A stretch of DNA of 64,000 nucleotides from Ahaetulla prasina (lineage: Eukaryota > Chordata > Lepidosauria > Squamata > Colubridae): positions 19,488,821 through 19,552,820 of the forward strand of contig NC_080548.1 in NCBI RefSeq assembly GCF_028640845.1. Reading direction: 5' to 3'. The position numbers were made by a program, and so were the translations under genes. The notes beneath the pieces are model-generated. The model saw only the letters and a list, made by a program, of their open reading frames with translations. It was not told the origin of the DNA and searched no databases. Positions 9,918-19,635 of the stretch are shown one piece after another. Positions within the stretch are counted from its first letter, which is position 1. The number at the start of each line of letters is the position of its first letter.

Positions 9918-10376
9918 AGTTGTGTCAGACCCCGTGAGAAGAAACAAGCCAACTTGGGTTTCTTTTCCAAAAAGTGACTTCGTTTATTGGGTCTGCTACA
10001 AACCGGGTCTCAGTAATAGTCGAGGTCTCTCTGTACAAAGTCAGCACTGAGACCTTCTGCCTCTCAGCCCCTTTTAAACATCCTGTGCTGCTCATGCCCC
10101 GCCCCATGGCTGAACTGCTGCGTTGATTGGACGCCCAGCCACTCTTTCCCTCCTCGTCTGACAGCCTCAGCTGCTACATCATCTGCCAAAGCCCGGAACT
10201 AAAACAGCTCTTCATGATGCCCAGCCCACATCTCCCTCTATCCCAGCCCCCAGTGTGATGATCCCCTCTCCCTGCTTCCCAAATACAGATCCCTCGAACA
10301 AGCCCTCGATAATTCATCCTTTTGGATCTTTGATTGGGGCTGCTCCCAGGATCCAGCTCCCTGTAGCGTCATGTGT
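9918..10376 (-). mobile_element. LTR-like block (solo LTR candidate)
   Basis: On the minus strand the order of signals fits U3-R-U5: a CCAAT box (near 10122-10130), a GC box (GGGGCGGGGC near 10099-10108), a TATA-like TTTAAAAG (near 10071-10078) and a polyadenylation signal AATAAA (9983-9988). A terminal ...GACACA follows. No clear TSD, primer-binding site or internal coding region is visible, so boundaries are tentative. Confidence 0.45.
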
Positions 10377-10447
10377 CGAGCCGAAGCTGGGTTCCACACA
10401 AATTGATAACAAGGGGCCTTGAATTTAAACTCTGCTGTCGATTAACC

Positions 10448-10557
10448 CAGGGGTCTCCAACCTTGGTCCCTTTGCTGGCTGAGGGAGCTTTGCTGGCTGA
10501 GGGACTCTGGCAGTTGAAGTCCACAAGTCTTAAAGGGACCAAGGTTGGAGACCCCTG
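10448..10557. mobile_element. Short palindromic hAT MITE (CAGGGGTCTCCAACC)
   Basis: 110 bp with inverted ends CAGGGGTCTCCAACCTTGG and CCAAGGTTGGAGACCCCTG. Flanked by GATTAACC (10440-10447) and GATTAATC (10558-10565), 7 of 8 matching. It has no coding capacity. Confidence 0.88.
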
Positions 10558-10753
10558 GATTAATCTGTTAGCTATTTTTGCCTCATACTATACAATGTAT
10601 GACAGTTCAAACTATGTTTCAAATAAATGCAGAAGTTTATAAATTTTGGACTTGTTTTGCAAGGGGGGGAAACTATTATTGTTGAAATGTATTCGTCAGT
10701 GTTCAGCTACAGGAGGGATAATCTGTATTTTTGGTTTTTGTCCTTTTTTAAAA

Positions 10754-11082
10754 CAGTAACAGCGTTTAAACTTATATACCTCTCCACAGTGGTTTACAGC
10801 AGGGGTCTCCAACCTTGACAACTTTAAGATAACTTTAAGACTTGTGGACTGAGGTATTCTGGAAGATGAAGTCCACAAGTTTTAAAGTTGCCAAGGTTGG
10901 AGACCCTTGGTTTACAGCATTCTCTGAGTGTTTTACAAATGTCAGCATATTGTCCCCCAACAATCTGGATCCTCATTTTACCAACCTCGGAAGAATGGAA
11001 GCTGAGTCAACCTTGGAGGATCAAACTCCAGACTGTAGGCAGAGTTTGCCTGCAATATAGCATTCCAACCACTGCACCACCA
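10754..11082 (-). mobile_element. tRNA-derived SINE (Sauria/Squam type) split by a hAT
   Basis: SINE blocks CTCCACAGTGGTTTACAG, CCCCAACAATCTGGATCCTC and CATTCCAACCACTGCACCAC flank the hAT at 10800-10909. A diverged copy. Confidence 0.8.
10800..10909. mobile_element. Short palindromic hAT MITE, second copy
   Basis: 110 bp with ends CAGGGGTCTCCAACCTTG and CAAGGTTGGAGACCCTTG. The 8-bp TSD GTTTACAG (10792-10799 and 10910-10917) is perfect. This is the same octamer, at the same place in the same SINE family, as the TSD of the larger hAT at 4770. Confidence 0.9.
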
Positions 11083-11170
11083 AAGCTCCTAAAAATGAAT
11101 GACCTAAAAGGAGGACATGGATTGCACTTCCCCTCCAAAACTAATGTGAGGAGCACATTGAAATGAATAA

Positions 11171-11280
11171 AATATAGAATAACAGAGTTGGAAGGGACCT
11201 TGGAGGTCTTCTAGTCCAACCCTCCTGCTCAGGCAGGAAACCATATACCAGTTCAGACAAATAATGGTTAGAAGCTGTTC
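11171..11280 (-). mobile_element. CR1 LINE 3' terminus fragment
   Basis: The plus strand reads AACAGAGTTGGAAGGGACC and GGTCTTCTAGTCCAACCC, the reverse of the CR1 end. About 110 bp remain. Confidence 0.85.
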
Positions 11281-11343
11281 TAGACTGAGTGATTTGAAAT
11301 TGATCTAAATTTCAAAACTATTTTAAAATCTGAAATTTGATTA
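11281..11343 (+). repeat. 63-bp direct repeat, left copy
   Basis: Begins TAGACTGAGTGATTTGAAAT and ends GAAATTTGATTA. It is identical over 63 bp to 11600-11662 and flanks the 256-bp insert at 11344-11599. Confidence 0.95.
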
Positions 11344-11599
11344 CCGTATATACTCGAATATAAGCCGATCCGAGTATAAGCCGAGGTCCCCAATTTTACC
11401 CCAAAAAACTGGGGTAAACTGGGGACTCGAGTATAAGCCGAGGGAGGGAAATGAGGCAGGTACGGTCAGGAAAGCCTCCTCCTCAGCTGAGAAGGCTGGA
11501 TCTTTGTTTTACTTTGGCTGTACACCGAGTCCAATGCAAAAGCCCGCCAAGTTTGCACCATCCGGTATAATAAAATAAATAAATAAATAAATAAATAAA
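11344..11599 (+). mobile_element. Chimeric insert: half of a palindromic MITE joined to an L2-like tail
   Basis: The first about 170 bp match one end of the MITE at 42825-43166 (CCGTATATACTCGAATATAA, then CCCCAAAAAACTGGGGTAAA). The last part (GGCTGTACACCGAGTCC, then GGTATAATAAAATAAATAAA) resembles the L2 3' terminus and its A/T tail. The insert is bounded by the exact 63-bp repeats and ends in an (AAAT)n tail, as a LINE-mobilised insertion would. Confidence 0.65.
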
Positions 11600-11662
11600 T
11601 AGACTGAGTGATTTGAAATTGATCTAAATTTCAAAACTATTTTAAAATCTGAAATTTGATTA
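11600..11662 (+). repeat. 63-bp direct repeat, right copy
   Basis: Identical to 11281-11343. It directly follows the (AAAT)n tail of the insert. Confidence 0.95.
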
Positions 11663-12202
11663 TTTGTGAACATAACCCAGCCGATTCTAATTGAATTTCT
11701 GTGTCAGACATTGTTTGTTATAAAGTTCATTTCACCTGAACAGATCCCAGTGGCAAATAGCCTCACAGGAAAAACTATAACAGTTCAAATTCCTTAGGGT
11801 TACTCTATTCCCACAGGATTTAAATTTGTCCGCCAGAATTGAATTGCTCATTCTAACTAAATTATAGATGAGTTTTAGCCAGTACATAAATAAAACCATC
11901 ATCCAAAGGCTGGATTCAGTTTTGCTAAATCCTGCTTCTCACCGTTTTGTTTGGAATATTGTAGATAAGCTACAAGACATTTCTCAAAATTTGTGTCTCG
12001 TCTTGTCATTTTCTAGTTGAGCTTCATATAGCAGCTGTGAAGGAACTTTGGATAGCTGAAGCTGATTTTTGTGTGTATTTTGAGATACCTAATCTAGGTG
12101 AGAATTTCCACTTTTAGAGATCTGAAAAACTATTTGAAAATTTGACCTGCTCAATGGTATGTCCACCTGACTGCCAAATTCACTGTCCTCGATATTTAGA
12201 TA
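11663..12202. other. Unassigned DNA
   Basis: No gene or repeat recognised. AT-rich, ending at the TA dinucleotide used as target by the Tc1 element. Confidence 0.45.
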
Positions 12203-12818
12203 CAGTAGTGGCCAAAATTGTGGAAACCTTTTGGGAAAAGTATATTTTCTAAAACTAGCTAATAACACCACAGTTTTTGGAGTAGTACCATAAAATTATA
12301 TATTAATGGAAAGATAATTTAATCAAGAATGTAATGCATTAACTTTTATGAAGGATTTGATATTAGAATAGCAGTTACAATATAAAGAAGAAAAGTGATA
12401 CACATAAAAAAATGAGATATTAAAAAATTATCACCATAGAAAAAAAGAGATATAAAAAAATTATCACCATGTCAGTTAATACTTAGTTAGGTAACCTTTA
12501 GCATGAATTATGGCCTTAAAATGTCTTCCCATGGAGTGAACCAAGTCTTTTAGTTCTGCAGCTGTTATAATGTGAAACCAGGATTTAATGATTGCTTCTA
12601 TTAACTGGGTTTTATTGCTAGGTTGCTTGTGACTAACAAGTTTCTTTATCCGGTTCCATAGATTTTCAATTGGGTGAGGTCTGGGCTATTCCCAGGCCAT
12701 TCCAGCAGTGGAATATGATTATGTTGAAACTCCCCCCCCCAAAAAAAGTGGCATTATTAGCCATCAATCTCAAAAATACACTTTTCCCAAAAGGTTTCCA
12801 CAATTTTGGCCACTACTA
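12203..12818 (-). mobile_element. Tc1/mariner element, internally deleted
   Basis: Ends CAGTAGTGGCCAAAATTGTG and its near-perfect complement (CACAATTTTGGCCACTACTA) form about 38-bp inverted repeats, flanked by TA on both sides (12201-12202, 12819-12820). The minus strand of 12470-12750 encodes the C-terminal third of a Tc1 transposase in broken frames: a PNL/PIENLWNRIK-like stretch, KTQLIEAI and WFHIITA. The catalytic N-terminal DDE region is missing. A dead copy of about 616 bp, where autonomous Tc1 elements are about 1.6 kb. Confidence 0.88.
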
Positions 12819-12865
12819 TAATGTAAAGATCCCGTTCCTAGCTAAAAGTATTAATTCCTCCTTAT

Positions 12866-12889
12866 GAGAGAGAGAGAGAGAGAGAGAAG
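12866..12889. repeat. (GA)n microsatellite
   Basis: About 22 bp of GA repeats. Confidence 0.8.
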
Positions 12890-13409
12890 AATGATCTCAA
12901 GGCTTCTTTAAGATCAACTAGGGCCAAAGAAAAAAATACTGCATCATCAACAGATATGCCTCTGGGTTAGTTTAGAAGAATAAAAGCTAGATTACTTAAA
13001 TGAGGCAGCAAAGAATTCATGTAATAGCTAAATAAAAGCAGAGCCAATAAACGTCATCATCTAAGCTTCTCTCCTTAAAAATACTTCTTTTATAACTATG
13101 TCCTTGATTGCTATACCTATCTTCAGTCTCATGAATTTTAAATATCAAAAGTAGCAGATGTTTGTCTATTACAGTATTTATACCACAATTTAGGTCTTTG
13201 GATCCTGTTCCAAAACGGTTGAAATGCAAATGTAATATCATCACACAACTTGAGGTTATCCAGTTCCAAGTGACTTATCAAAGATTCATTTTCGGAGACA
13301 CCCAACTTGATTCAAAACATCCGTTCAAAGTTCTGCATCCAGGTTCCATTTCACTGATGCATCTTCTCCAAGTTGATTTAGATTTAGACTTTAACCCAAA
13401 GTCTTCCTT
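12890..13409. other. Unassigned DNA
   Basis: No recognisable feature between the Tc1 relic and the Bov-B end. Confidence 0.45.
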
Positions 13410-13890
13410 ATGTTGTTGTTAGTTGCGAAGTCGTGTCCGACCCATCGCGACCCCATGGACAACATTCCTCCAGGCCTTCCTGTCCTCTACCATCCTCTGG
13501 AGTCCATTTAAACTCATGCCTACTGCTTCAGTGACTCCATCCAGCCACCTCTCATTCTCTGACATCCCCTTCTTCTTTTGCCCTCAATCTTTCCCAGCAT
13601 TAGGCTCTTCTCCAGTGAGTCCTTCTTTCTCATTAGGTGGCCAAAGTATTTCAGTTTCATCTTCAGGATCTGGCCTTCTAAAGAGCAGTCAGGATTGATC
13701 TCCTCTAGAACTGACTTGTTTGTTCGCCTTGCAGTCCAAGGGACTCACAGGAGTCTTCTCCAGCACCAGAGTTCAAAGGCCTCAATTCTTTGGCGCTCAG
13801 CCTTTCTTATGGTCCAACCTTCACAGCCATACATTGCAACTGGGAAAACCATAGCCTTGACTATACGCACTTTACATATTTAATTTATAT
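13410..13890 (-). mobile_element. Bov-B (RTE) LINE 3' end
   Basis: The plus strand starts with TTGTTGTTAGTTGCGAAGTC, the reverse of the Bov-B 3' terminus. On the minus strand the frame reads through the Bov-B C-terminus: KMKLKYFGHL followed by an EKSL-like block and a RIEAFELW-like block upstream. Frameshifts and stops make it a relic. Colinear with 47813-48215. Confidence 0.88.
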
Positions 13891-14004
13891 ACGTCTTCCT
13901 TATAGGGCCTGCCTTAAAATACAAATGGAGCATCCCTGACAAATACCGATAGCTATTCAGCCTCTGCTAATATAAGTATCTCTAGCAATGGAAAAATCCA
14001 TCCA

Positions 14005-14480
14005 GAAAAATGATGAAAAAGATGTTGAGACATTGGAAAAAGTGCAGAGAAGAGCAGCAAAGATGATTAGGGGGCTGGAGGCTAAAACATATGGAGAATG
14101 GTTGCAGCAATTGCTAGCAATGGCTAGTCTAGTGAAAAGAACTAAGGGTGAAATGATATCCGTGTATCAGTTTTTTGAGGGATTGCCACAAAGAACAGGG
14201 GGGCAATCTACTTTCCAAAGCACCTGAAGACAAGACAAGAAACAATGGATGGAAATGAATCAAGCAGAGAAACAACCTAGAACACAGGAGAAATTTCTTA
14301 ATAGTAAGAACAATTAATCAGTGGAATAGTTTGCCTCCAGAAGTTGTGAATGCTCCAACACTGGAAGTTTTTAAGAAGATGTTGGACAGCCATTGGTTTG
14401 GAATGGTATACGGTCTTTTGCTTGAGCCGGGGGTGGGATTGGAAAACGTCCAAAGTTTTTTCCATTTCTGATATTCTGTA
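14005..14480 (+). mobile_element. CR1 LINE, 3' part
   Basis: Reads DVETLEKVQRRAAKMIRGLE, then AKTYGEWLQQLLAMASLVKR, then across a frameshift into RRNFLIVRTINQWNSLPPEV-like and SLEVFKKML-like residues. This is the C-terminal block of CR1 ORF2. The 3' UTR is diverged and ends near TGATATTCTGTAATC. Confidence 0.85.
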
Positions 14481-14928
14481 ATCTAAAATTAATTCTACTG
14501 TCAGTGTTTGACAGTGTTTTATTAATGTTTAGCTAATATCTGTCCCCCAATACTTGCCACTCCCTGATTCAATCCATTTTTCTGCCTGTTCTTTAGAAGC
14601 ATTTCCCACATTTCTTTTAAGGAGCAAAAGATAGCAGATATAGTACAGATTGTCTTAGCTTAAAGAAGACCTGAATCTTCTCTTCTAAAGCCATTTATGC
14701 TTTTAACAGCCAGCGCAACACCTTGGTTTTTATGAGCTGAGGGATTGATCCTATAGGAGGACTCTTCCAGCATTAGTTACTTATTTATTTAAGTATGTTT
14801 TAAGCTTGCTTCCCTTCTGATGTGTTTATATCAATCCCTATCTCAGTTTAGATAAAGATGTACAGCATAACTAATTAATTAATTAATATTTGTACATGCA
14901 CAAATATAAATTAATATACCTTAAGAAA

Positions 14929-15195
14929 AGGGGCCTCTGTGGCTCAGACTGGTAAGACAGTCTGCTATTAACACAGCTGCCTGCAATTACTGCAGTTTCT
15001 AGTCCCACCAGGCCAAAGGTTGACTCAGCCTTCCATCCTTTATAAGGTAAGTAAAATGAGGACCCAGATTGTTGGGGGCAATAAGTTGACTTTTTATATA
15101 AATATACAAATAGGATGAAGACTATTGCTAACATAGTGTAAGCCGCCCTGAGCCTTCGGAGAAGGGTGGGATATAAATGCAAATAAAAAAACAAA
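14929..15195 (+). mobile_element. tRNA-derived SINE (family C) with L2-like tail
   Basis: The head is GGGGCCTCTGTGGCTCAG, with a B-box-like GTTTCTAGTCCC. The body shares GGTTGACTCAGCCTTCCATC with the Sauria-type SINE. The tail, GTAAGCCGCCCTGAGCCTTC then GGGTGGGATATAAATGC, resembles the L2 LINE terminus at about 815-890, which suggests mobilisation by L2. Confidence 0.8.
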
Positions 15196-15229
15196 CAAAC
15201 CTTTGTCCATGTATGTTTAGCAACAAGAC

Positions 15230-15552
15230 AATGGTTGAGCTAGATCTCTCAAGGGCTGCCACAAAGAAGAGGAAGTCAAGCTATTCTCCAAATCACCTGA
15301 CAAGAAGCAATGGGTGGAAACTAATCAAGGAGAGAAGCAACTTAGAACTAAGGAGAAATTTCCTGACAGTTAGACCAATGAATCAGTGGAACAACTTGCC
15401 TCCAGAAGTTGTGAATGCTCCAACACTGGAAGTTTTTAAGAAGAGGTTGGATAACCATTTGTCTGAAGTGGTGTAGAGTTTCCTGCCTAGGCAGGGGGTT
15501 GGACTAGAAGACCTCCAAGGTCCCTTCCAACTCTGTTATTCTGTTCTGTTAT
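15230..15552 (+). mobile_element. CR1 LINE, 3' end
   Basis: Frames read KLIKERSNLELRRNFLTVRP, NQWNNLPPEVVNAPTLEVF and KKRLDNHLSEVV, then the 3' UTR GGGGGTTGGACTAGAAGACC and CCCTTCCAACTCTGTTATTC. A relatively well-preserved terminus. Confidence 0.92.
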
Positions 15553-16257
15553 AGATGACGAAATATCCTGTGTACACAATGAAGGAAGCAGACAAAACTG
15601 CCAGTGACAAACTTCCAGAAACCTCTGGAAATAACCAGGGGCGGGGGAGGGGGTGCAATCAAATGAAAGGTCCTGGATTTTGTTTACAAAATTACCATTT
15701 TATATCATTTGGTTCCCTTACAGCTTAAATCTAAATTCTTGCTTGTTATTTTTTTAGCAGCTCTGCAATATACAAATATCAGTTGTTGTTGTTTTTTTGC
15801 CTTCAATGGTAGAGGTAAAGTTAAGGTCAGGCTATCTGGCAAACATAAAAACAAGCTTAATAAACTTGTCAGAGAACGATGGGAGCTTGGCTTTGTTGTT
15901 TAGCTAAATTTCGTTAGGAAATGTCACTCCCCCACCCAGGCAAAAAACAAACAAAAAAAGTCTCTGCATAAATTATGGATTTCAGTTCCTGATAATTATG
16001 TGCCCTGCAGAATCTTGCATTCTTACATAAACAAAGGCTGCAGGGTGGAGGCTGGAGGAGAATTTTGAAAGATAACATCAGATTCACGAAAAAGGAAGAG
16101 AGCTTCTGCTGTATCCAATGCAAAGCAACGTATTGGCTTAACCTCTCTCTTCATCCAGGGCAACCTGGTTTATGAGGTTGCATTATTTTTATGATGGGGA
16201 ACAGGAACACTCCCGGGTTGAATAAACTTCAAGCATTCAGGGATACAGAGGCAAAAT
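15553..16257. other. Unassigned DNA
   Basis: No gene or known repeat. A short G-rich run lies near 15638-15655. Confidence 0.45.
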
Positions 16258-16490
16258 AGCAATAGCACTTAGACTTATATACCGCTTCACAGTGCTTTTA
16301 CAGCCCTCTCTAAGTGGTTTCCAGAGTCAGCCTATCGCCCCCAACAATCTGGCTCCTCATTTTACTGACCTCAGAAGGATGGAAGGCTGAGTCAACCTTG
16401 AGCTGGTGAGATTCGATCTGCCAAATTGCTGGCAGCTGATGATCAGCAGAAGTAGCCTGCAGAACTGCACTCTAACCACTGCGCCACCGC
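16258..16490 (-). mobile_element. tRNA-derived SINE (Sauria/Squam type), near full length
   Basis: The plus strand shows the 3' end (AGCAATAGCACTTAGACTTA, CTCTCTAAGTGGTTTCCAGA) at the left and the tRNA-like head (GCACTCTAACCACTGCGCCA) at the right. It serves as the reference for the split copies at 4698 and 10754. Confidence 0.88.
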
Positions 16491-16721
16491 AGTTCATCCT
16501 GGTTTCCCAGATTATGGTGCTAGATTATAACATAGGAGCATGCCAATCTGTGTGACAAGCTTTTCATCAGGATGTTTGAAGGTCTGCCTTCTTATTGTTA
16601 TGAAACCTTTGAGATTCATAAGAAAAAAGGGGTTTGACTCTTTTACATAGGAATGTACTTGGTTTTCAACACTAATGTATTTCTAGGTATAGTGCACTGT
16701 GAATGATCACCATTAGAAAGA

Positions 16722-17415
16722 GTTTATTTTATTTATTTTGTCATAACATTATATACAGGAACATATATTGAAAGGAAACAATAGGACAGGAACGGTAGGC
16801 ACTTTTGTGCACTTATGCACGCCCCTTATAGTCCTCTTAGGAATGGGGAGAGGTCAATGGTAGACAGTTTTTGGTTAAAGCTTTTAGGAGTTGGAGAGGA
16901 GACCACAGAGTCAGGTAGTGTATTCCAAGCTTTAACAACTCTGTTACTGAAGTCATATTATCTGCAATCAAGATTAAAGCAGTTGACATTAAGTTTGAAT
17001 CTATTGTTTGCTCTTGTATTATTGCTATTGAAGCTGAAGAAGTCTTTAACAGGAAGGACATTGCAATAGATGATTCTGTGTGTTAAACACAGGTCTTGCG
17101 GAGTCAGCAGAGTTCTAAATTTTCCCAGGATTTCAAGTCTGGTGGAATAAGGTATTTTGTTGTTTACAGAGGAGCGGAGAACTCTTCTTGTAAAATATTT
17201 TGGAACTCGTTCAATTGTATTAATGTCAGAGATGTGGTATGGGTTCCAGACAGATGAGCTGTATTCAAGAATGGGTCTGGCAAATGTTTTGAATGCTCTG
17301 GTTAGTAGTGTAGAGTTTTTGGAAAAGTAGATTCTGTCTTGGAGATGTGGTTCAACTGCCCAGAAGATAAAATCCACTCCCAATCCTGAGCAATGCTTTG
17401 GATCCGAAAGCAAAA
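16722..17415 (-). mobile_element. CR1/L3-group LINE, 3' part
   Basis: The minus-strand frame reads AFKTFARPILEYSSSVWNPY, then INTIERVPKYFTRRVL, LCLTHRIIYCNVLPVKDFF and SFNSNNTRANNRFKLNVNCF, the C-terminal RT region of a CR1-group LINE. Past 16958 the frame breaks, but the SNRVVNAWNALP-type terminus is encoded to about 16820. The 3' UTR (GGACAGGAACGGTAGGCAC on plus) ends in TTTATTTTATTTATTTTGTC at 16722. Related copies: 28350, 31065, 40673 and 45050. Confidence 0.88.
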
Positions 17416-17629
17416 GGGTGCTTTAGAATGCCTATACATGCTTTATGGTCCAAGCACCTGGAGCATCAGGCAAACATTAGTCATGACAAAAGGAGTGTTA
17501 ACATTGTTGTGATGTAAGCTCCACCCACCTACATGCATTTGTCATGTACATGTATGAAAGGTGCATGATGACACCATGCTGCTTTGAGCATTAGTTTTCC
17601 TCGATGCTTTCCATCACCAGAGATCTGAG

Positions 17630-17830
17630 AGGTGAGGTGGCTCAATGGTTTAATGTCTCTGCAGTCCGGTGGTTTGAGCCCTAGCACTGCATGGCAGGGT
17701 AAGCGACTGTCACTCACCTCAGGTTCTATCTACCTAACAGTTTGAAAGCATGTTCTATGCAAGTAAATAGATAGGTACCACTTCAGTGGGAAGAAAAGCT
17801 AGTGTTCTGTGCAGGCAGTCAGATTCCTGA
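17630..17830 (+). mobile_element. tRNA-derived SINE, diverged (family B-like)
   Basis: The head GAGGTGGCTCAATGGTTTAA and a B-box-like GGTTTGAGCCC are followed by an AACAGTTTGAAAGCATG block related to family B (AGCAGTTCGAAAGCAC at 3860). The 3' end is unclear. Confidence 0.65.
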
Positions 17831-18067
17831 TGATTCTGAACCTTCCTGGTTTCAGCGCCTATTTGTGAGGCAGCTCTGGGGAAGGAGGGGACCATGGGTG
17901 ACACTAAAGGAAGAGCTGCTTGTCTTTCTCTCTGGTGCGAAGCCAGCTTGCCCTCTTGCAGTGCACCATGGGAAGGGTGTGAAAGTTTCTTACAAATAGA
18001 GCTGGTAACCCTTGGCTGATACTTCTCTGCAATAGCATTGTGATCTCTTGGCTACTGTAACAATACC

Positions 18068-18153
18068 AGATGATGATGATGATGAGGAGGAGGATGAGGA
18101 GGAGGAGGAGGAGGAGGAGGAGGAGGAGGAGGAGGAGGAGGAGGAGGAGGAGG
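18068..18153. repeat. (GAT)n/(GAG)n trinucleotide array
   Basis: About 85 bp of GAT then GAG/AGG repeats. Its translations (poly-S, poly-P, poly-L) are not genes. Confidence 0.95.
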
Positions 18154-18244
18154 ATACCCATGGCTGGGTATTATTATTAATAATAATAATACTTGTAACA
18201 GCTTCCATCCTGCAACAATAACTGTAACACCATCAAACATCCAC

Positions 18245-18329
18245 TTCTGCCTATCCCAAGTCCTTAGTAAGGACTCAATACATAGACAAAAATGCCAAAC
18301 CCAGTCTGAACATCTGGCTGACTGCAATG

Positions 18330-18371
<42 letters not shown>
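18245..18371 (+). repeat. (TAA)n array with a LINE-like leader
   Basis: The leader ATGCCAAACCCAGTCTGAAC then TCTGGCTGACTGCAATG is followed by about 15 TAA units. The same leader occurs at about 63730-63790 next to a short TAA run. Elements of the R4/Dong group are known to target TAA repeats; that assignment is only suggestive. Confidence 0.55.
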
Positions 18372-18373
<2 letters not shown>

Positions 18374-18830
18374 CTGTGGCTGGGCCTGGACGGCTATCAG
18401 GTACAGTCCCTATGGTTATGGGAATGCCGGTCTTCGGATCAGTAGTAGCTTAGCCACCGTGAACCAACCCAGGCATCTACCATCACCAATGATGAGAAGA
18501 AATCAACAAAATTCAATACCGTATAGGTCATTGCCTGTGTCAACAAGGACCACGCCAGATGCTATGTCTCCTGGAAATCTGCTGGAAAATGGTCTACAGC
18601 GCTCAGTTGCTACTGCTGGGGAACCAGAGCGTGCAACTGTAAAGCGACTGGCACAAAAGCGCAAAACTTGGAACTTCGTACATCTTAAGAAAGTACTTGG
18701 TTGATACCTAGGACGCTGGCAGCAATCTGTATCAACCATTAGCACCAGTCAGTGGTATTTGTGATACATTTTTGAATGTTCAGTTTCATGTTTAATGAAT
18801 AAAGTATAATAATAATAATAATTAACAGTT
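18372..18830 (+). mobile_element. Retroposon 3' end candidate with (TAA)n tail (R4/Dong-like?)
   Basis: About 400 bp of non-repetitive sequence ends in ATGAATAAAG (polyadenylation-like) and a (TAA)n tail at 18808-18822, so the block has retroposon polarity on the plus strand. The plus-strand frame (18327-18704) shows no motif I can identify; the minus frame has a Cys-rich look but no known domain. Confidence 0.4.
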
Positions 18831-18934
18831 CTTAGGTCCATGGTTAGGACTTGAATTGTTAAATTTTTTACCAGTCTCAGATGGTAAATCGAATTGAAGA
18901 TTAAATAATAATAACAATAACAACAATAACAATA

Positions 18935-19635
18935 ATAACCAAAGACATCTCTGTACCCAGTCTACTGGATATTGTTGCAGAAAGATTACACAATTTTATC
19001 ACAGAATATGTTTGGAGCGAATGTTGGCCTTTCATTCAGTTTGGTTATTGTAGTGGTATGAATGAATGCCAGCATCAAAAGATGTCTATTCGTCTTTATA
19101 AACTCTGCCCAAAAATTACATCTGAAAAGAAAGTACGCCAGTAAAAGTTGCATATAATCAGCAGTAATTACATTTAAAAAAAAAAAAGCTTACATCAGTG
19201 GATGTTTAAGAAGCTTTAGTCAGGGAAATGTAACTGTCAAAGAATGAGAGCAAGGTAATTTACATTAAAAAGATTTTCCAGCACTTTATGTTAACAGCAA
19301 CATAAATTGCAGGAAGGCATGTGCAAAGCATCTTATATGCTGCACACCTAAATATTTATTTTTTATGCTTTCAAAAAAAATTATAAAGAAAGCAAAGAAT
19401 CAACTGGAATCCTGCTATACCAATGTGGATAGTAAAATGAATGGTATTTTTACTAAACCACCCATCCCTGTTTTCTTGTATTAAGAATTGGGGCATACTA
19501 AGCTCAATTGACCAGTGATCTGATTCTTATTACATAAATTTATTGCAGATCATTTTTTCTACATTTTTCCTGTCTGGTTTCAATCAAACTGATGGAAACA
19601 AATTGTGAAACCTGTTTCAAAAGAAGAGTATCCAA
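18935..19635. other. Unassigned DNA
   Basis: AT-rich, apparently single copy, with no gene or repeat recognised. Confidence 0.45.

Noticed and set aside
11342..11370. Telomere or satellite unit (CTCGA-rich)
   Set aside because: The sequence is one end of an interspersed palindromic MITE also found at 33194 and 42825, not a tandem array.
17904..18327. Poly-Leu, poly-Ser and poly-Pro proteins
   Set aside because: Three frames of one GAG/GAT trinucleotide array.
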